This document shows positions 26,658 to 36,208 of a stretch of 64,000 nt of DNA, in pieces. The translations under genes and the position numbers were made by a program. Every line of letters starts with the position of its first letter. Positions within the stretch are counted from its first letter, which is position 1. The notes under the pieces are model-generated. The model ran no database searches and was not told where the DNA came from. It saw nothing but the letters and a program-made list of their open reading frames with translations. Location of the stretch: assembly GCA_003989085.1 (NCBI GenBank), contig RXIV01000004.1, positions 186,001-250,000 of the forward strand, in the 5' to 3' direction. This DNA comes from Candidatus Competibacteraceae bacterium. Its GTDB lineage: Bacteria > Pseudomonadota > Gammaproteobacteria > Competibacterales > Competibacteraceae.

Positions 26658-27001
26658 AGTGGAAACCGATGTGCTTTGGTGCGGGCTTCGGAGCGCGATG
26701 CTAGGGATGAGCAAGATATTCGTAAATTAGCATAAGCTAATATGCTGGGGCAACCGCTAACCAGGAGCGGTTAGTCTGTCTGGGCGCTGGTCTTTCAGTG
26801 CGGGGAGGGCGTCAAGGGAATAACCCGCCCTGATCGCCTTTTGCTTTCTTTGGGGCAACCAACAAGGTCGCCTGTTTACCCAAGGGCTGCCCGTTCGCCG
26901 ATTTCCCCGTCAAACCGCCTTGCGCCAGCATGATCCGCCAACGGCGCTCAATCCGGTTGCTGAATCAGCCCGGCCTCTTGGTCAATCCAGGGCAGGTTGG
27001 A
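26658..27001. other. 344-bp gene-free stretch between the acyltransferase and TDT transporter genes
   Basis: This contains the palindrome at 26726-26741 near the transporter start. The rest (about 26745-27001) has no ORF with family resemblance, no terminator with a T-run and no RNA that I recognise. Confidence 0.6.
26726..26741. promoter_or_regulatory. Perfect palindrome ATTAGC-N4-GCTAAT, candidate operator
   Basis: The halves ATTAGC (26726-26731) and GCTAAT (26736-26741) are exact inverted repeats in an AT-rich patch of a GC-rich region, 69 bp upstream of the transporter start. Its form suits a small dimeric winged-helix repressor of the ArsR/BigR type, a group that often controls DUF2892 genes. 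No such regulator is encoded next to it. Confidence 0.5.
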
Positions 27002-27916
27002 TTAGCGGGTTGTCGTCGGGCCGGCATCACTGAGCAGTTGTTCAATGAGCGCATCCTTATCCGTCCAGATTTGTCCAATCCAGCGATGAATGGCAATGCG
27101 GAATTTGGTGTCGCTACGATAGTCGCGGCCAATAAATTCCGGAGGAATAGTCAACTGTCGCACTCGCACGATGACCCGGCGAACTCGCCCGGACATCAAA
27201 TCCCAGAAGCTGGGACGTCCATCCGGGTAGATAATGGTCACGTCTAGCAGAACCCGGATGCGTTCGGCCAATGCCTCCAGCGCGAACGCCAGCCCGCCGG
27301 TCTTGGGTCGCAACAAATGCCGGTAGGACGACTGCTGACGGGTATGCTTGGTGGGTTGAAAGCGAGTGCCTTCCAGAAAGTTGAGAAGCGTGATCGGTGT
27401 ATCCCGGAACCGGGCGCACATTCGGCGGGTGGTTTCCTGATCCTGTTCCTTGGCTTCGGGGTGCTTGGCTAAGTACGCCGCTGAATGGCGTTTCATGAAC
27501 GGAAAATCCAGCGCCCACCACACCCCGCCTAGTAGCGGAACCCAGATCAATTCCTGCTTGATGAAAAATTTTAGGAAGGGAATGCGATGGTTGAACACCC
27601 GTTGTAACGCCACAATGTCCACCCAGGATTGATGATTTGAGCTGACCAGATACCAGGCATCGCGCTGCAAGCCGTCCAGTCCCTGTACATCCCATTCAAT
27701 ACGCTGGGTCAGATTCATAATCAGATTGTTGCCGTCAATCCATGTTTCGGCGATCCGCACCATCAGGCGGGCGTAGAACTCGCGCCAGCGGCGGTTGGGT
27801 ACCGCCAGCTTGAGCGGGAGTAAAAGGTACAGGGGCATGCACCATAAAATGGTGTTCAAAGTAAACAGCAGGAGCGATAACACGCCAAGCAGGGGCGCCG
27901 GTAAAAAGGTGAGCAT
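27002..27916 (-). CDS. PlsC/YihG-like membrane acyltransferase
   Basis: A 304-residue glycerolipid acyltransferase. An N-terminal membrane segment (LLGVLSLLLFTLNTILWCMP) precedes the catalytic motif SSNHQSWVDI (HX4D) and the acceptor-binding FLEGTRF. The sequence WVPLLGGVWWALDFPFMKRH is typical of the YihG/YihG-like branch, related to 1-acylglycerol-3-phosphate acyltransferases that make phosphatidic acid. It follows the Nudix gene by 16 bp on the same strand. Confidence 0.85.
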   Translation of the reverse strand: MLTFLPAPLLGVLSLLLFTLNTILWCMPLYLLLPLKLAVPNRRWREFYARLMVRIAETWIDGNNLIMNLTQRIEWDVQGLDGLQRDAWYLVSSNHQSWVDIVALQRVFNHRIPFLKFFIKQELIWVPLLGGVWWALDFPFMKRHSAAYLAKHPEAKEQDQETTRRMCARFRDTPITLLNFLEGTRFQPTKHTRQQSSYRHLLRPKTGGLAFALEALAERIRVLLDVTIIYPDGRPSFWDLMSGRVRRVIVRVRQLTIPPEFIGRDYRSDTKFRIAIHRWIGQIWTDKDALIEQLLSDAGPTTTR

Positions 27917-27932
27917 CGGAATGGATTCTCTC

Positions 27933-28424
27933 TCAGGTAGTGGAACGGCGGGAGGCCAGCCAGTCGCGGACAGCCGGACCGGTGCCGATGGTCCAGGGCT
28001 TCAGACGTTCGACCGGCACCCGCTTGATCGCGGCCAACTCGTCGCTCAGGACAATCTCGCCCTGGGCCGGGACGTGAAAGGCCAGCAGCAGTTGATTCAT
28101 CTCGAAAAACGAGTAATGGCCGATAAAATGGGCGGCTTCGGCATCCAGACCCAGTTCTTCGCGTACTTCGCGGAGAATGGCGGCCTCGGGGGTTTCGCCC
28201 TTTTCCAGAAAGCCGGTGATCAAGCCAAACAAGTGTTCCGGCCAGCCCTGATTGCGGGCCAGAATCACCGCGCCGGCTATTTCGACAATGGCGGCGACCA
28301 CCGGGATCGGATTGTCCCAATGGACATAGCTGCAACCCGCAGCGCTGCAACGCAGACGGGGCAGACCGGCGACTTCGACGAGGTGTAGCGGGCTGCCGCA
28401 GTGCAGACAGAAGTTGGCTTGCAT
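27933..28424 (-). CDS. Nudix hydrolase with zinc ribbon
   Basis: A 163-residue Nudix hydrolase. The N-terminus has a four-Cys zinc ribbon (FCLHCGSPL ... RCSAAGCSYVHW), and the Nudix box is GFLEKGETPEAAILREVREE followed by LGL. The zinc ribbon plus Nudix layout recalls NudC, which hydrolyses NADH and de-NADs RNA, but the protein is shorter and lacks the NudC C-terminal signature. A general nucleotide-diphosphate role is safer. ATG 28424 is chosen over an in-frame codon 18 bp upstream. Confidence 0.82.
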   Translation of the reverse strand: MQANFCLHCGSPLHLVEVAGLPRLRCSAAGCSYVHWDNPIPVVAAIVEIAGAVILARNQGWPEHLFGLITGFLEKGETPEAAILREVREELGLDAEAAHFIGHYSFFEMNQLLLAFHVPAQGEIVLSDELAAIKRVPVERLKPWTIGTGPAVRDWLASRRSTT

Positions 28425-28505
28425 CGGAAGGTTCCTAAACAACAGGCGGGGATTGAATGGCGACGCAGAACAGTCCGTTCCGACGCGGCCTTGCGAAAAA
28501 TCGCC

Positions 28506-28511
28506 TATAAT
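28506..28511 (+). promoter_or_regulatory. Candidate -10 element upstream of argF
   Basis: A perfect TATAAT lies 144 bp before the argF start in the 231-bp gap between divergent genes. No strong -35 is at 16-18 bp, so the call is tentative. The long leader has no recognisable ARG box in my reading. Confidence 0.3.
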
Positions 28512-28655
28512 TTACGGCACACTGTGCGGCAGCTCTCCATCGCTGCCGCTTTGCTTTTGGAGGATGGCCGGCGGCGGGAGTCATACTCATGCCGCTGGTC
28601 GGTTTGACCCCACCGCCGGATTGTGGGCAATCCGGGCCTTTGCGATGAACTATAA

Positions 28656-29579
28656 ATGAAACCACGCCATTTTCTCAGTCTGTTCGATCTGACTCCTGCG
28701 GAGTTGCAACAGGTTTTGCGGCGGGCCGGCGAGCTGAAAGCGCTGCACCAGCGTAGCGAATCCTACACGCCGTTTTCGCAAAAAGTACTAGGCATGCTCT
28801 TCGAGAAAGCCTCGACCCGCACCCGGATTTCCTTTGAGGCCGGCATGGCGCAACTGGGCGGCAGCGCCATTTTCCTTTCGCCTCGCGACACACAACTGGG
28901 GCGGGGCGAGCCGATTGAGGATACGGCGCGGGTGCTGTCCCGCATGGTCGATCTGGTGATGATTCGCACCTTTGAACACTCCAAGCTGGAGCGTTTCGCC
29001 GAATACTCAACCGTGCCCGTCATCAATGGTCTAACCGACTATAACCACCCTTGCCAGTTGCTGGCCGATCTCCAGACCGTGATCGAGCATTGCGGCGAAC
29101 TGCGTGGGCGCACCGTGGCCTGGATTGGTGACGGCAACAATATGTGCAACAGCTATCTTAGCGCGGCCATTCAAGGCGATTTTCTGGTGCGGATCGCGGT
29201 CCCGCCCGGTTATGAGCCGGATGCCGGGTTATTGCAGCAGGCCGCTGGCCGGGCAGTGTTGTTGCGTGATCCGCTGGCCGCCGCTCAAGATGCGGATGTA
29301 GTGACGACGGATGTATGGTCGAGCATGGGCAAGGAGGAGGAACAGGGGCGGCGGGCGCGGGATTTCGCTGGCTATGAGGTCAATGCCGCCGTCATGGCCC
29401 AGGCCAAAGCTGACGCTATTTTTCTGCATTGCCTGCCGGCGCACCGGGGTGAGGAAGTCAGCGCCGAAGTGATCGACGGGCCGCAAAGCCGAGTCTGGGA
29501 TCAGGCCGAAAATCGCTTGCACACGCAAAAGGCGCTGATGGAGTTTCTGTTGTTGAACGGTCAAGCTGTTGCATCCTGA
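28656..29579 (+). CDS. argF: Ornithine carbamoyltransferase
   Basis: A 307-residue anabolic ornithine carbamoyltransferase, making citrulline from ornithine and carbamoyl phosphate in arginine synthesis. The carbamoyl-phosphate site is [13 protein letters not shown], then [12 protein letters not shown], the ornithine loop, and the catalytic Cys/His in [14 protein letters not shown]. Length and motifs match the anabolic ArgF type. The rnf operon begins 12 bp downstream on the same strand, so readthrough transcription is likely. Confidence 0.95.
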   Translation: MKPRHFLSLFDLTPAELQQVLRRAGELKALHQRSESYTPFSQKVLGMLFEKASTRTRISFEAGMAQLGGSAIFLSPRDTQLGRGEPIEDTARVLSRMVDLVMIRTFEHSKLERFAEYSTVPVINGLTDYNHPCQLLADLQTVIEHCGELRGRTVAWIGDGNNMCNSYLSAAIQGDFLVRIAVPPGYEPDAGLLQQAAGRAVLLRDPLAAAQDADVVTTDVWSSMGKEEEQGRRARDFAGYEVNAAVMAQAKADAIFLHCLPAHRGEEVSAEVIDGPQSRVWDQAENRLHTQKALMEFLLLNGQAVAS

Positions 29580-29591
29580 ATCCTGCCTACC

Positions 29592-30173
29592 ATGAAAGAC
29601 TATGCGTTGATTCTGCTCAGTACGATTCTGGTCAACAATTACGTCCTGGTTAAATTTCTGGGGTTATGCCCGTTTATGGGCGTGTCCCGCAAGGTGGAAA
29701 CCGCGATCGGCATGGGGCTGGCGACCACCTTCGTATTGACCTTATCGTCAATTTGCGCCTATCTGACTGACCATTACCTGCTGATTCCTCTGGGTCTGGA
29801 GTATCTTCGCACTATCGCGTTTATTCTAGTGATTGCAGTGGTGGTGCAATTCACCGAAATGGTGGTGCATAAAACCAGCCCGCTGCTCTATCAGGCTTTG
29901 GGCATTTATCTGCCGCTTATTACGACCAATTGCGCAGTGCTGGCCGCTGCACTGCTGAATGTGCAAGCCCAGCATAACTTTATTGCCTCGGCGCTGTACG
30001 GATTTGGCGCCGCAGTCGGGTTTTCCTTGATCATGGTATTGTTCGCCGGGATGCGAGAGAGGATTGTTGTGGCGGATGTGCCGGTTTATTTTCGTGGCCC
30101 AGCCATTACCCTGATTACCGCCGGGTTGATGTCGCTGGCGTTTATGGGCTTTGCGGGACTGGTGCGAGGGTAA
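29592..30173 (+). CDS. rnfA: Ion-translocating Rnf complex subunit RnfA
   Basis: A 193-residue membrane subunit of the Rnf/Rsx ferredoxin:NAD+ oxidoreductase complex with six predicted helices. It has the mirrored [20 protein letters not shown] near the N-terminus and [15 protein letters not shown] in the middle, both defining features. It heads the gene run A-B-C-D-G-E. The complex couples ferredoxin and NADH electron transfer to ion movement, or reduces SoxR in E. coli. Confidence 0.95.
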   Translation: MKDYALILLSTILVNNYVLVKFLGLCPFMGVSRKVETAIGMGLATTFVLTLSSICAYLTDHYLLIPLGLEYLRTIAFILVIAVVVQFTEMVVHKTSPLLYQALGIYLPLITTNCAVLAAALLNVQAQHNFIASALYGFGAAVGFSLIMVLFAGMRERIVVADVPVYFRGPAITLITAGLMSLAFMGFAGLVRG

Positions 30174-30177
30174 GGTC

Positions 30178-30729
30178 ATGATAGTTGCAGTTATCGCGTT
30201 GGGATTATTGGCTGGCGCATCTGGCCTGTTATTGGGATTCGCCGCTATCCGGTTTAAGGTAGAAGGCGATCCGATGGTTGAACAGATTGACGCAGTATTG
30301 CCACAGACGCAGTGCGGACAATGTGGTTACGCTGGCTGCCGGCCTTATGCCGAAGCGATTGCTGCGGGTGAAGCTGACATTAATCGTTGTCCGCCTGGCG
30401 GACAAAATGGCATTGCCGCCTTGGCTGAATTATTGGGCCGTGATCCCAAACCACTCGATCCGGAAAGCGGGATTGAGAAGCCAAAAATGGCGGCGGTGAT
30501 TGACGAGCAAAGTTGCATCGGTTGCACCTTGTGCATTCAGGCCTGTCCAGTCGATGCTATTGTCGGCGCAGCTAAACATATGCATACGGTCATTGCGCGG
30601 GAATGCACCGGCTGCGAACTCTGTCTGGCACCCTGTCCGGTGGACTGCATTCATATGATCCCGTTTGCGCCGAGCATTACGACCTGGAAGTGGACTTATC
30701 CCGCAGTTGAAGTCAAAGCCGCTGCATGA
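30178..30729 (+). CDS. rnfB: Rnf complex iron-sulfur subunit RnfB
   Basis: A 183-residue ferredoxin-like subunit with an N-terminal membrane anchor. The first cluster site is [19 protein letters not shown]; two 4Fe-4S ferredoxin motifs follow ([16 protein letters not shown] and [16 protein letters not shown]). It is thought to accept electrons from soluble ferredoxin. ATG 30178 is 4 bp after rnfA and gives the canonical N-terminus; an upstream in-frame codon lies within rnfA. The stop overlaps rnfC (ATGA). Confidence 0.95.
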   Translation: MIVAVIALGLLAGASGLLLGFAAIRFKVEGDPMVEQIDAVLPQTQCGQCGYAGCRPYAEAIAAGEADINRCPPGGQNGIAALAELLGRDPKPLDPESGIEKPKMAAVIDEQSCIGCTLCIQACPVDAIVGAAKHMHTVIARECTGCELCLAPCPVDCIHMIPFAPSITTWKWTYPAVEVKAAA

Positions 30730-32234
30730 GCGCCTTGTTCCCGTTTCACGGCGGGCTAAAAACCGTCCGCCACAAAACCGAATCGAACCAAACCCCGATT
30801 CAGGCGGGGATTTTACCGCCCCGATTGACCGTGCCGCTGCGCCAGCACATTGGCGCGATCGCTAAACCACTGGTGCAGCCTGGCGATCGAGTATTAAAGG
30901 GGCAAATGATCGGTCAGCCGGATGGTTATATCAGCGCCGCCATTCATGCGCCCACTTCCGGCGTAGTAAGTGCGGTTGATCAGCAACCGGTTCCCCACCC
31001 CTCTGGTTTATCCGATCTGTGCGTGACCATTGAGAGTGATGGAGAAGATCGCTGGATTGACCGGGAACCAGTCGATTATCACCGGCTGCATCCGAGTGAA
31101 TTGCGTCAGACGATTCGCAATGCCGGCGTGGTTGGACTGGGCGGAGCCGGGTTTCCAAGCGCGGTCAAGCTAAACCTGGCGGGTCGCAGCGAACCGTTGG
31201 CGACGCTGATGCTGAATGGCGCGGAATGCGAGCCGTGGATCACCTGTGATGACCGGCTGATGCGGGAACGGGCGGCAGAGATTGTCGCCGGCTTGCAGAT
31301 CATGGCGCACCTGCTGGGGCCAGCTGAAGTGCTGATCGGCATTGAGGATGATAAGCCGGAAGCGATCGCGGCGATGACGGCGGCTTGCGCCGGAACCAGT
31401 TATGAGGTGAGGCCCGTCCCGACCCGCTATCCAAGCGGCAGCGTCAAGCAACTGGTCAAGCTATTGACGGGCAGGGAAACGCCGGTGGACGGACTGCCGG
31501 TCGATGTTGGGGTGCAATGCTTCAACGTCGCCACCGCTTACACCGTGTATCGTGCCATCCATTGCGGCGAGCCGGTGATTTCCCGCGTGGTCACCGTCAC
31601 TGGACAGGTTCACCGGCCCGGCAATCTCGAAGTACTGATCGGGACGCCCTTCGCCGAACTGATTAAGCAATGCGGCGGCTATCGGGACGGTGTCGAACGG
31701 CTGATCATGGGCGGGCCGATGATGGGTTTCGCCCTGCACAGCGACGAAGCGCCGGTGACCAAGGCTGCCAATTGCCTGCTCGCCGCCGGCCCGGCGGAGC
31801 TGGCTGCGGAACTGCCGGTATTGCCCTGCATCCGCTGCGGCGCCTGCATGGACGTTTGTCCGGCCAACCTGCTGCCGCAGCAACTCTATTGGCACGCCCG
31901 CGCTAAGGAATTTGACCAGGCGCGGGATTGCCACCTGTTCAGTTGTATTGAATGCGGCTGTTGCAGCCATGTCTGTCCGAGCCATATCCCGCTGGTGCAG
32001 TATTACCGCTACGCTAAGAACGAAATCTGGGCGCAGGAGAAGGAAAAGCAACGCGCGGAACAGGCCCGGCAGCGCCATCAGGCCCGGATGGAACGGCTGG
32101 AGCGCGAGAAGCAGGAGCGGGAAGCCAAGCTGCGCCAGAAAGCGCCGGTGCGGACTGAAGTCGTACCGCACCTTGATCCTCTCATTTCCGTTCCCTCTCC
32201 CACAAAGGGCGAGGGGAGCGGGCAGGTAGGCTGA
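30726..32234 (+). CDS. rnfC: Rnf complex subunit RnfC with a repeat-derived C-terminal tail
   Basis: A 502-residue peripheral subunit that binds NADH/FMN and carries two 4Fe-4S clusters ([17 protein letters not shown] and [18 protein letters not shown]). The nucleotide-binding segment [18 protein letters not shown] is intact. A charged coiled coil rich in Glu/Arg/Gln follows the clusters. It is shorter than E. coli RsxC, which has a long Ala/Lys tail. The last ~20 codons (about 32170-32231) coincide with a REP-like palindrome, giving an unusual tail. It overlaps rnfB by 4 bp. Confidence 0.94.
   Translation: MSALFPFHGGLKTVRHKTESNQTPIQAGILPPRLTVPLRQHIGAIAKPLVQPGDRVLKGQMIGQPDGYISAAIHAPTSGVVSAVDQQPVPHPSGLSDLCVTIESDGEDRWIDREPVDYHRLHPSELRQTIRNAGVVGLGGAGFPSAVKLNLAGRSEPLATLMLNGAECEPWITCDDRLMRERAAEIVAGLQIMAHLLGPAEVLIGIEDDKPEAIAAMTAACAGTSYEVRPVPTRYPSGSVKQLVKLLTGRETPVDGLPVDVGVQCFNVATAYTVYRAIHCGEPVISRVVTVTGQVHRPGNLEVLIGTPFAELIKQCGGYRDGVERLIMGGPMMGFALHSDEAPVTKAANCLLAAGPAELAAELPVLPCIRCGACMDVCPANLLPQQLYWHARAKEFDQARDCHLFSCIECGCCSHVCPSHIPLVQYYRYAKNEIWAQEKEKQRAEQARQRHQARMERLEREKQEREAKLRQKAPVRTEVVPHLDPLISVPSPTKGEGSGQVG
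32193..32215 (+). repeat. REP-like palindrome inside the 3' end of rnfC
   Basis: CCCTCTCCC (32193-32201) pairs with GGGCGAGGG (32207-32215) at 8 of 9 positions around ACAAA. Similar arms recur at 42507-42529 and 52665-52708, so it is a dispersed intergenic repeat that has become part of this coding end. Confidence 0.55.
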
Positions 32235-32240
32235 ACGATC

Positions 32241-33272
32241 ATGCGCTTTAAAACAGTAACTTCGCCGCATATTCTTCAGCAAAACAGCGTCGGCCAAGTG
32301 ATGCGCCGGGTGCTGTACGCGATGGTTCCCGGTATTGCCGCGCTAGTCTGGTTTTTCGGCTGGGGGGTACTGATCAATCTGGCGCTGGCGACTGTCGTGG
32401 CACTGGGTGCGGAAGCCGTGATGCTGTCCATCCGGGGCAAACCGCTGGCTCTGCATTTAGGCGATTACAGCGCGGTGGTCACGGCCTGGCTGCTGGCGGT
32501 CGCCTTGCCGCCGCTGGCTCCGTGGTGGCTGACCATGATTGGTGTGTTGGCGGCCATTGTGGTTGCCAAGCACCTGTATGGCGGCTTGGGCTACAACCCG
32601 TTCAATCCGGCGATGATTGGCTACGTCGTGCTGCTGATTTCCTTCCCGCGGGAAATGAGCGCCTGGCTGATTCCGCACGGGATCGGCCAGCCTCATGCGC
32701 TCAGCCTGCTGGACTCGCTCCAGATCATTTTCGGTGGTGCAGGGAGTCTTCCGGTGGATGCGCTGACCGGGGCAACACCACTGGATGTACTACGCACTAG
32801 GCTTGGTTTGGGGCAGACGGTTACCGATATCCGCAATAGTCCGGTGTTCGGGGTTGTCGCCGGGCAGGGCTGGGAATGGGCCACGGCCGGTTTTCTGGCG
32901 GGTGGACTGTGGCTGGTCTACACCCGCACTGCCGCTTGGCAGATTCCCGCCGGACTGTTGGGCGGGCTGGTGGTAATGTCCACCACATTTTATCTGATTG
33001 ATCCGCAGCATTACGCACCACCCTGGTTTCATATCTGGAGCGGCGCGGTGATTTTTGGCGCATTTTTTATTGCCACGGATCCAGTGACTGCCAGCACAAC
33101 ACCGCGTGGACGACTGATTTACGGGGCAGGGATTGGTATTCTGATTTACATCATTCGCGGCTTTGGCGGCTATCCTGACGGCGTAGCCTTTTCGGTGCTG
33201 CTCATGAACATCGCTGCGCCGACCCTTGATCTCTACACTCGGCCTCGGGTATTCGGCGAGAAGCAGCTATGA
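32241..33272 (+). CDS. rnfD: Rnf complex subunit RnfD
   Basis: A 343-residue integral membrane subunit of the Rnf complex. Family landmarks include AKHLYGGLGYNPFNPAMIGY, the covalent-FMN Thr site in DALTGATPLDVLRT, and FIATDPVTASTTPRGRLIYG. It belongs to the NqrB/RnfD family and forms part of the electron and ion path through the membrane. It overlaps rnfG by 4 bp (ATGA) and starts 6 bp after rnfC. Confidence 0.95.
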   Translation: MRFKTVTSPHILQQNSVGQVMRRVLYAMVPGIAALVWFFGWGVLINLALATVVALGAEAVMLSIRGKPLALHLGDYSAVVTAWLLAVALPPLAPWWLTMIGVLAAIVVAKHLYGGLGYNPFNPAMIGYVVLLISFPREMSAWLIPHGIGQPHALSLLDSLQIIFGGAGSLPVDALTGATPLDVLRTRLGLGQTVTDIRNSPVFGVVAGQGWEWATAGFLAGGLWLVYTRTAAWQIPAGLLGGLVVMSTTFYLIDPQHYAPPWFHIWSGAVIFGAFFIATDPVTASTTPRGRLIYGAGIGILIYIIRGFGGYPDGVAFSVLLMNIAAPTLDLYTRPRVFGEKQL

Positions 33273-33898
33273 AAGCCACTGTACGCAGTATGGGTATGGC
33301 TGCGCTGATTCTCACTGGCTTTTCAGTCGTGGGAGCAGGGTTGGTTGCTGTGACCTATAACGGCACCAAGGACATCATTGCTGAGGCGCAACGGACGGCG
33401 CTGGAAACCAGTCTGAATCAACTGGTGCCGGCGGATCGCTATGACAACCGGGTCGTCGAGGATTCCATCGAGATCGTTGCCCCGGAGTGGCTGGGTACTG
33501 ATCAGCCAGTGACGGTTTATCGCGCCCGAAAGAATGGTCAGCCGGTGGCGTTATTTGCCACGCCTTATGCCCTGGATGGTTATGGCGGGCCGATTCAATT
33601 ATTGATTGGGATTTATGCTGATGGGACGTTGGCCGGTGTGCGGGTGCTGGCGCATAAGGAAACACCGGGATTAGGCGATGCGATTGATGAGAAACGCTCA
33701 CCGTGGATTCTGGCTTTTACCGGCAAGTCGCTCAAAAATCCGCCATTGGATCGCTGGAAAGTCAAAAGAGATGGCGGGGTATTTGATCAATTTACCGGGG
33801 CGACCGTGACGCCGCGAGCGGTAGTGAAAGCAACCCGCCAGTTTCTGGAGTATGTCCAGACTCATCAGGAAGCGTTGTTTGTAAAGGCCAAAGATTAA
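33269..33898 (+). CDS. rnfG: Rnf complex subunit RnfG
   Basis: A 209-residue subunit with an N-terminal membrane anchor and a periplasmic FMN-binding domain. The covalent-FMN Thr lies in FTGATVTPRAVVKA, matching the S/TGATxT signature. The segment LAHKETPGLGDAIDEKRSPW is typical of RnfG/NqrC. It is translationally coupled to rnfD. Confidence 0.94.
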   Translation: MKATVRSMGMAALILTGFSVVGAGLVAVTYNGTKDIIAEAQRTALETSLNQLVPADRYDNRVVEDSIEIVAPEWLGTDQPVTVYRARKNGQPVALFATPYALDGYGGPIQLLIGIYADGTLAGVRVLAHKETPGLGDAIDEKRSPWILAFTGKSLKNPPLDRWKVKRDGGVFDQFTGATVTPRAVVKATRQFLEYVQTHQEALFVKAKD

Positions 33899-33911
33899 AG
33901 GTGGTATCGCC

Positions 33912-34601
33912 ATGATCGAAATGAGCTATCGGCAAATTCTCCAAAACGGCGTGTGGACTCAGAACACTGGTTTGGTGGCGCTCTTAGGTTTATGTCCATT
34001 GCTGGCGACTTCCAATTCAGTGGTCAACGGTCTCAGCTTGGGGCTGGCGACGACCTTGGTGTTGTTAATGTGCAACGTCGCTATTTCGCTAATTCGCCCC
34101 TTGGTGCGCCCGGAAGTACGAATCCCGGTGTTCGTAGTGGTTATTGCCTGCGCCGTGACGGCCGTTGAACTGGCGATGCACGCTTTTCTACCGGGACTGT
34201 ACACGGTGCTGGGTATTTTTATTCCACTGATTGTGACCAACTGCTGTGTGATTGGTCGCGCTGAGGCGTTTGCGTTTAAGAATAACGTGGCGAGGTCGGC
34301 AGTGGACGGCATTGCTACTGGACTCGGTTTCCTGATGGTGCTGGTTTTGCTGGGCGCGATTCGGGAAGTATTGGGACAAGGAACGCTCTTCAGTCAGGCG
34401 GAATTATTGTTTGGTGAGTGGGGCAACTCCATGACCCTGCATCTGATTCCTGATTATCGCGGGTTTCTGTTGGCGATTCTGCCGCCTGGCGCATTCATCG
34501 GCCTGGGTTGCTTGATTGCTATCAAGAATGTCATGGACGCCCGCGTCCAACGCCATATTGCCGCCCGGTCAGCCACTGCGTTAATGACAGCCGGGTCTTG
34601 A
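33912..34601 (+). CDS. rnfE: Rnf complex subunit RnfE
   Basis: A 229-residue membrane subunit related to RnfA/NqrD. It shows QNTGLVALLGLCPLLATSNS and FIPLIVTNCCVIGRAEAF, the inverted-symmetry counterpart of RnfA. It is the last gene of the rnf run; no rnfH or nth follows. Its stop lies inside a terminator hairpin. Confidence 0.95.
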   Translation: MIEMSYRQILQNGVWTQNTGLVALLGLCPLLATSNSVVNGLSLGLATTLVLLMCNVAISLIRPLVRPEVRIPVFVVVIACAVTAVELAMHAFLPGLYTVLGIFIPLIVTNCCVIGRAEAFAFKNNVARSAVDGIATGLGFLMVLVLLGAIREVLGQGTLFSQAELLFGEWGNSMTLHLIPDYRGFLLAILPPGAFIGLGCLIAIKNVMDARVQRHIAARSATALMTAGS

Positions 34602-34617
34602 AAAACCCGGGTTTTTA
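34591..34617 (+). terminator. Rho-independent terminator of the rnf operon
   Basis: CCGGGT (34591-34596) pairs with ACCCGG (34605-34610), followed by GTTTTTAT. The stem overlaps the rnfE stop codon, leaving a 57-bp gap before ald. Confidence 0.7.
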
Positions 34618-34658
34618 TAACCGGGCTGCGGTCTGATTCATTTCTTCAGGAGAAACTC

Positions 34659-35777
34659 ATGCTGATCGGGGTGCCGAAAGAGATTAAAACTCATGAGTAC
34701 CGGGTTGGCATGACTCCCGGTGGTGTGCAGGAGGCGGTGCGGCAAGGTCATACCGTGCTGATTGAAACTGGCGCGGGTGCGGGTATTGGTCTGGATGATG
34801 TGGTTTACCAGAAAGCTGGCGCGAGTATTGCGGCTTCGGCTGAAGCGGTATTTGCGGAAGCCGGGCTGATCGTCAAGGTCAAGGAGCCGCAACCGGGTGA
34901 GTGCGCCCGCTTGCAACCGGGCCAAATCCTGTTCACTTACCTGCATCTGGCTCCTGATCCGGTGCAAGCTCAGGGTTTGCTGGCTTCCAGTTGCACCGCG
35001 ATTGCCTATGAAACCGTTACCGACGCGCAGGGTCGCTTGCCGCTGCTGGCCCCGATGAGCGAGGTGGCTGGCCGAATGGCGATTCAGGCCGGAGCGCGGT
35101 GTCTGGAAAAGTCCCAGGGGGGCAGCGGGACGCTGTTAGGCGGAGTACCTGGGGTATTGCCGGGCCGGGTGGCGATTCTGGGTGGCGGGGTGGTCGGGAC
35201 CCATGCGGCGAGAATGGCGGTCGGACTGGGGGCGCAGGTAACGGTGCTGGATCGCTCGCTGGTGCGGTTGCGAGAACTGGATGATCTGTTCCAGGGTCGG
35301 CTGCTGACCCGCTTTGCAACGCTGGAAGCGATTGAAGAAGAAACCCTCACCGCAGATTTAATCATTGGTGCGGTGCTGATTCCCGGCGCGGCGGCTCCCA
35401 AACTGATCCCGCGAGCGCTGCTGGCGGCGATGAAACCCGGTTCGGTGCTGGTGGATGTCGCGATTGACCAGGGTGGCTGCTTTGAGACTTCACGACCCAC
35501 CACTCACGCCGATCCCATCTATCTTATTGATGAAATTGTGCATTATTGCGTTGCCAATATGCCGGGCGCGGTGGCGCGGACTTCGACATTCGCTCTCAAC
35601 AACGCCACCTTGCCCTATGTGCTGCAACTGGCTGATCGGGGTCTGGCGGCGCTGCGGGATGACCCATATCTACGGGCCGGTCTGAATGTCCATCGCGGTC
35701 AAATCACTCACCCGGCTGTGGCGGCGGCGCTGCATTGCGCCTGTCAATCCTCTGAAGAAGCGTTGGCGGCGGGTTAA
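34659..35777 (+). CDS. ald: Alanine dehydrogenase
   Basis: A 372-residue NAD-dependent L-alanine dehydrogenase, interconverting alanine and pyruvate plus ammonia. The N-terminal [20 protein letters not shown], catalytic Lys in VKVKEPQ, His in [12 protein letters not shown]-binding [17 protein letters not shown] and C-terminal [20 protein letters not shown] are all standard. It can feed pyruvate to NifJ further downstream. It is separated from rnfE by a terminator, so it has its own promoter, which I cannot place. Confidence 0.95.
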   Translation: MLIGVPKEIKTHEYRVGMTPGGVQEAVRQGHTVLIETGAGAGIGLDDVVYQKAGASIAASAEAVFAEAGLIVKVKEPQPGECARLQPGQILFTYLHLAPDPVQAQGLLASSCTAIAYETVTDAQGRLPLLAPMSEVAGRMAIQAGARCLEKSQGGSGTLLGGVPGVLPGRVAILGGGVVGTHAARMAVGLGAQVTVLDRSLVRLRELDDLFQGRLLTRFATLEAIEEETLTADLIIGAVLIPGAAAPKLIPRALLAAMKPGSVLVDVAIDQGGCFETSRPTTHADPIYLIDEIVHYCVANMPGAVARTSTFALNNATLPYVLQLADRGLAALRDDPYLRAGLNVHRGQITHPAVAAALHCACQSSEEALAAG

Positions 35778-36208
35778 CCGCCGATTACACATCACCCCGG
35801 CGCTCCGCGCTGTCTCTCATTGGTTGATCATGGCCTTGGCCTTGTGCTGATGCATTCGCACCAGGCAAAAGGACGCCCGCGATCATCCCCCCTTGCTGGA
35901 AAAAGCCAGGCGTAAGTCGATCCAATCCGTTGGACCTTTAGAAAACTCGTGCGCGGCGCCTTTTCCTGATTGAAGTGTGGTCTACAGTTACTCCAAAGGG
36001 CAGGCATCTTCAAATTCAACAACCCTGCTCTCCCTTTTATCGTATTTGTCCTGCAATAGGGAACCGATGGCTCGGTCGGTAGCAGGATAATTCTACAAAG
36101 AACCTATGCTTGATTATTTGTACTACTATTTTTTTTTTCGAATGTCTTGTTGTTGGTTAAATATGGATACTAATATTGTGACTACTTGAATCTCTTAGTG
36201 GACATACA
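35778..36208. other. 431-bp gene-free stretch upstream of the hybrid kinase
   Basis: The first ~310 bp show no convincing gene; a weak minus-strand frame at 35828-36022 has no family resemblance. The last 100 bp are strikingly AT-rich and hold a candidate promoter. Confidence 0.6.
36147..36176 (+). promoter_or_regulatory. Candidate promoter of the hybrid kinase gene
   Basis: TTGTTG (36147-36152) and TAATAT (36171-36176) are separated by 18 bp within an AT-rich tract. The expected start of transcription would be ~25 bp before the GTG start. Confidence 0.4.
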
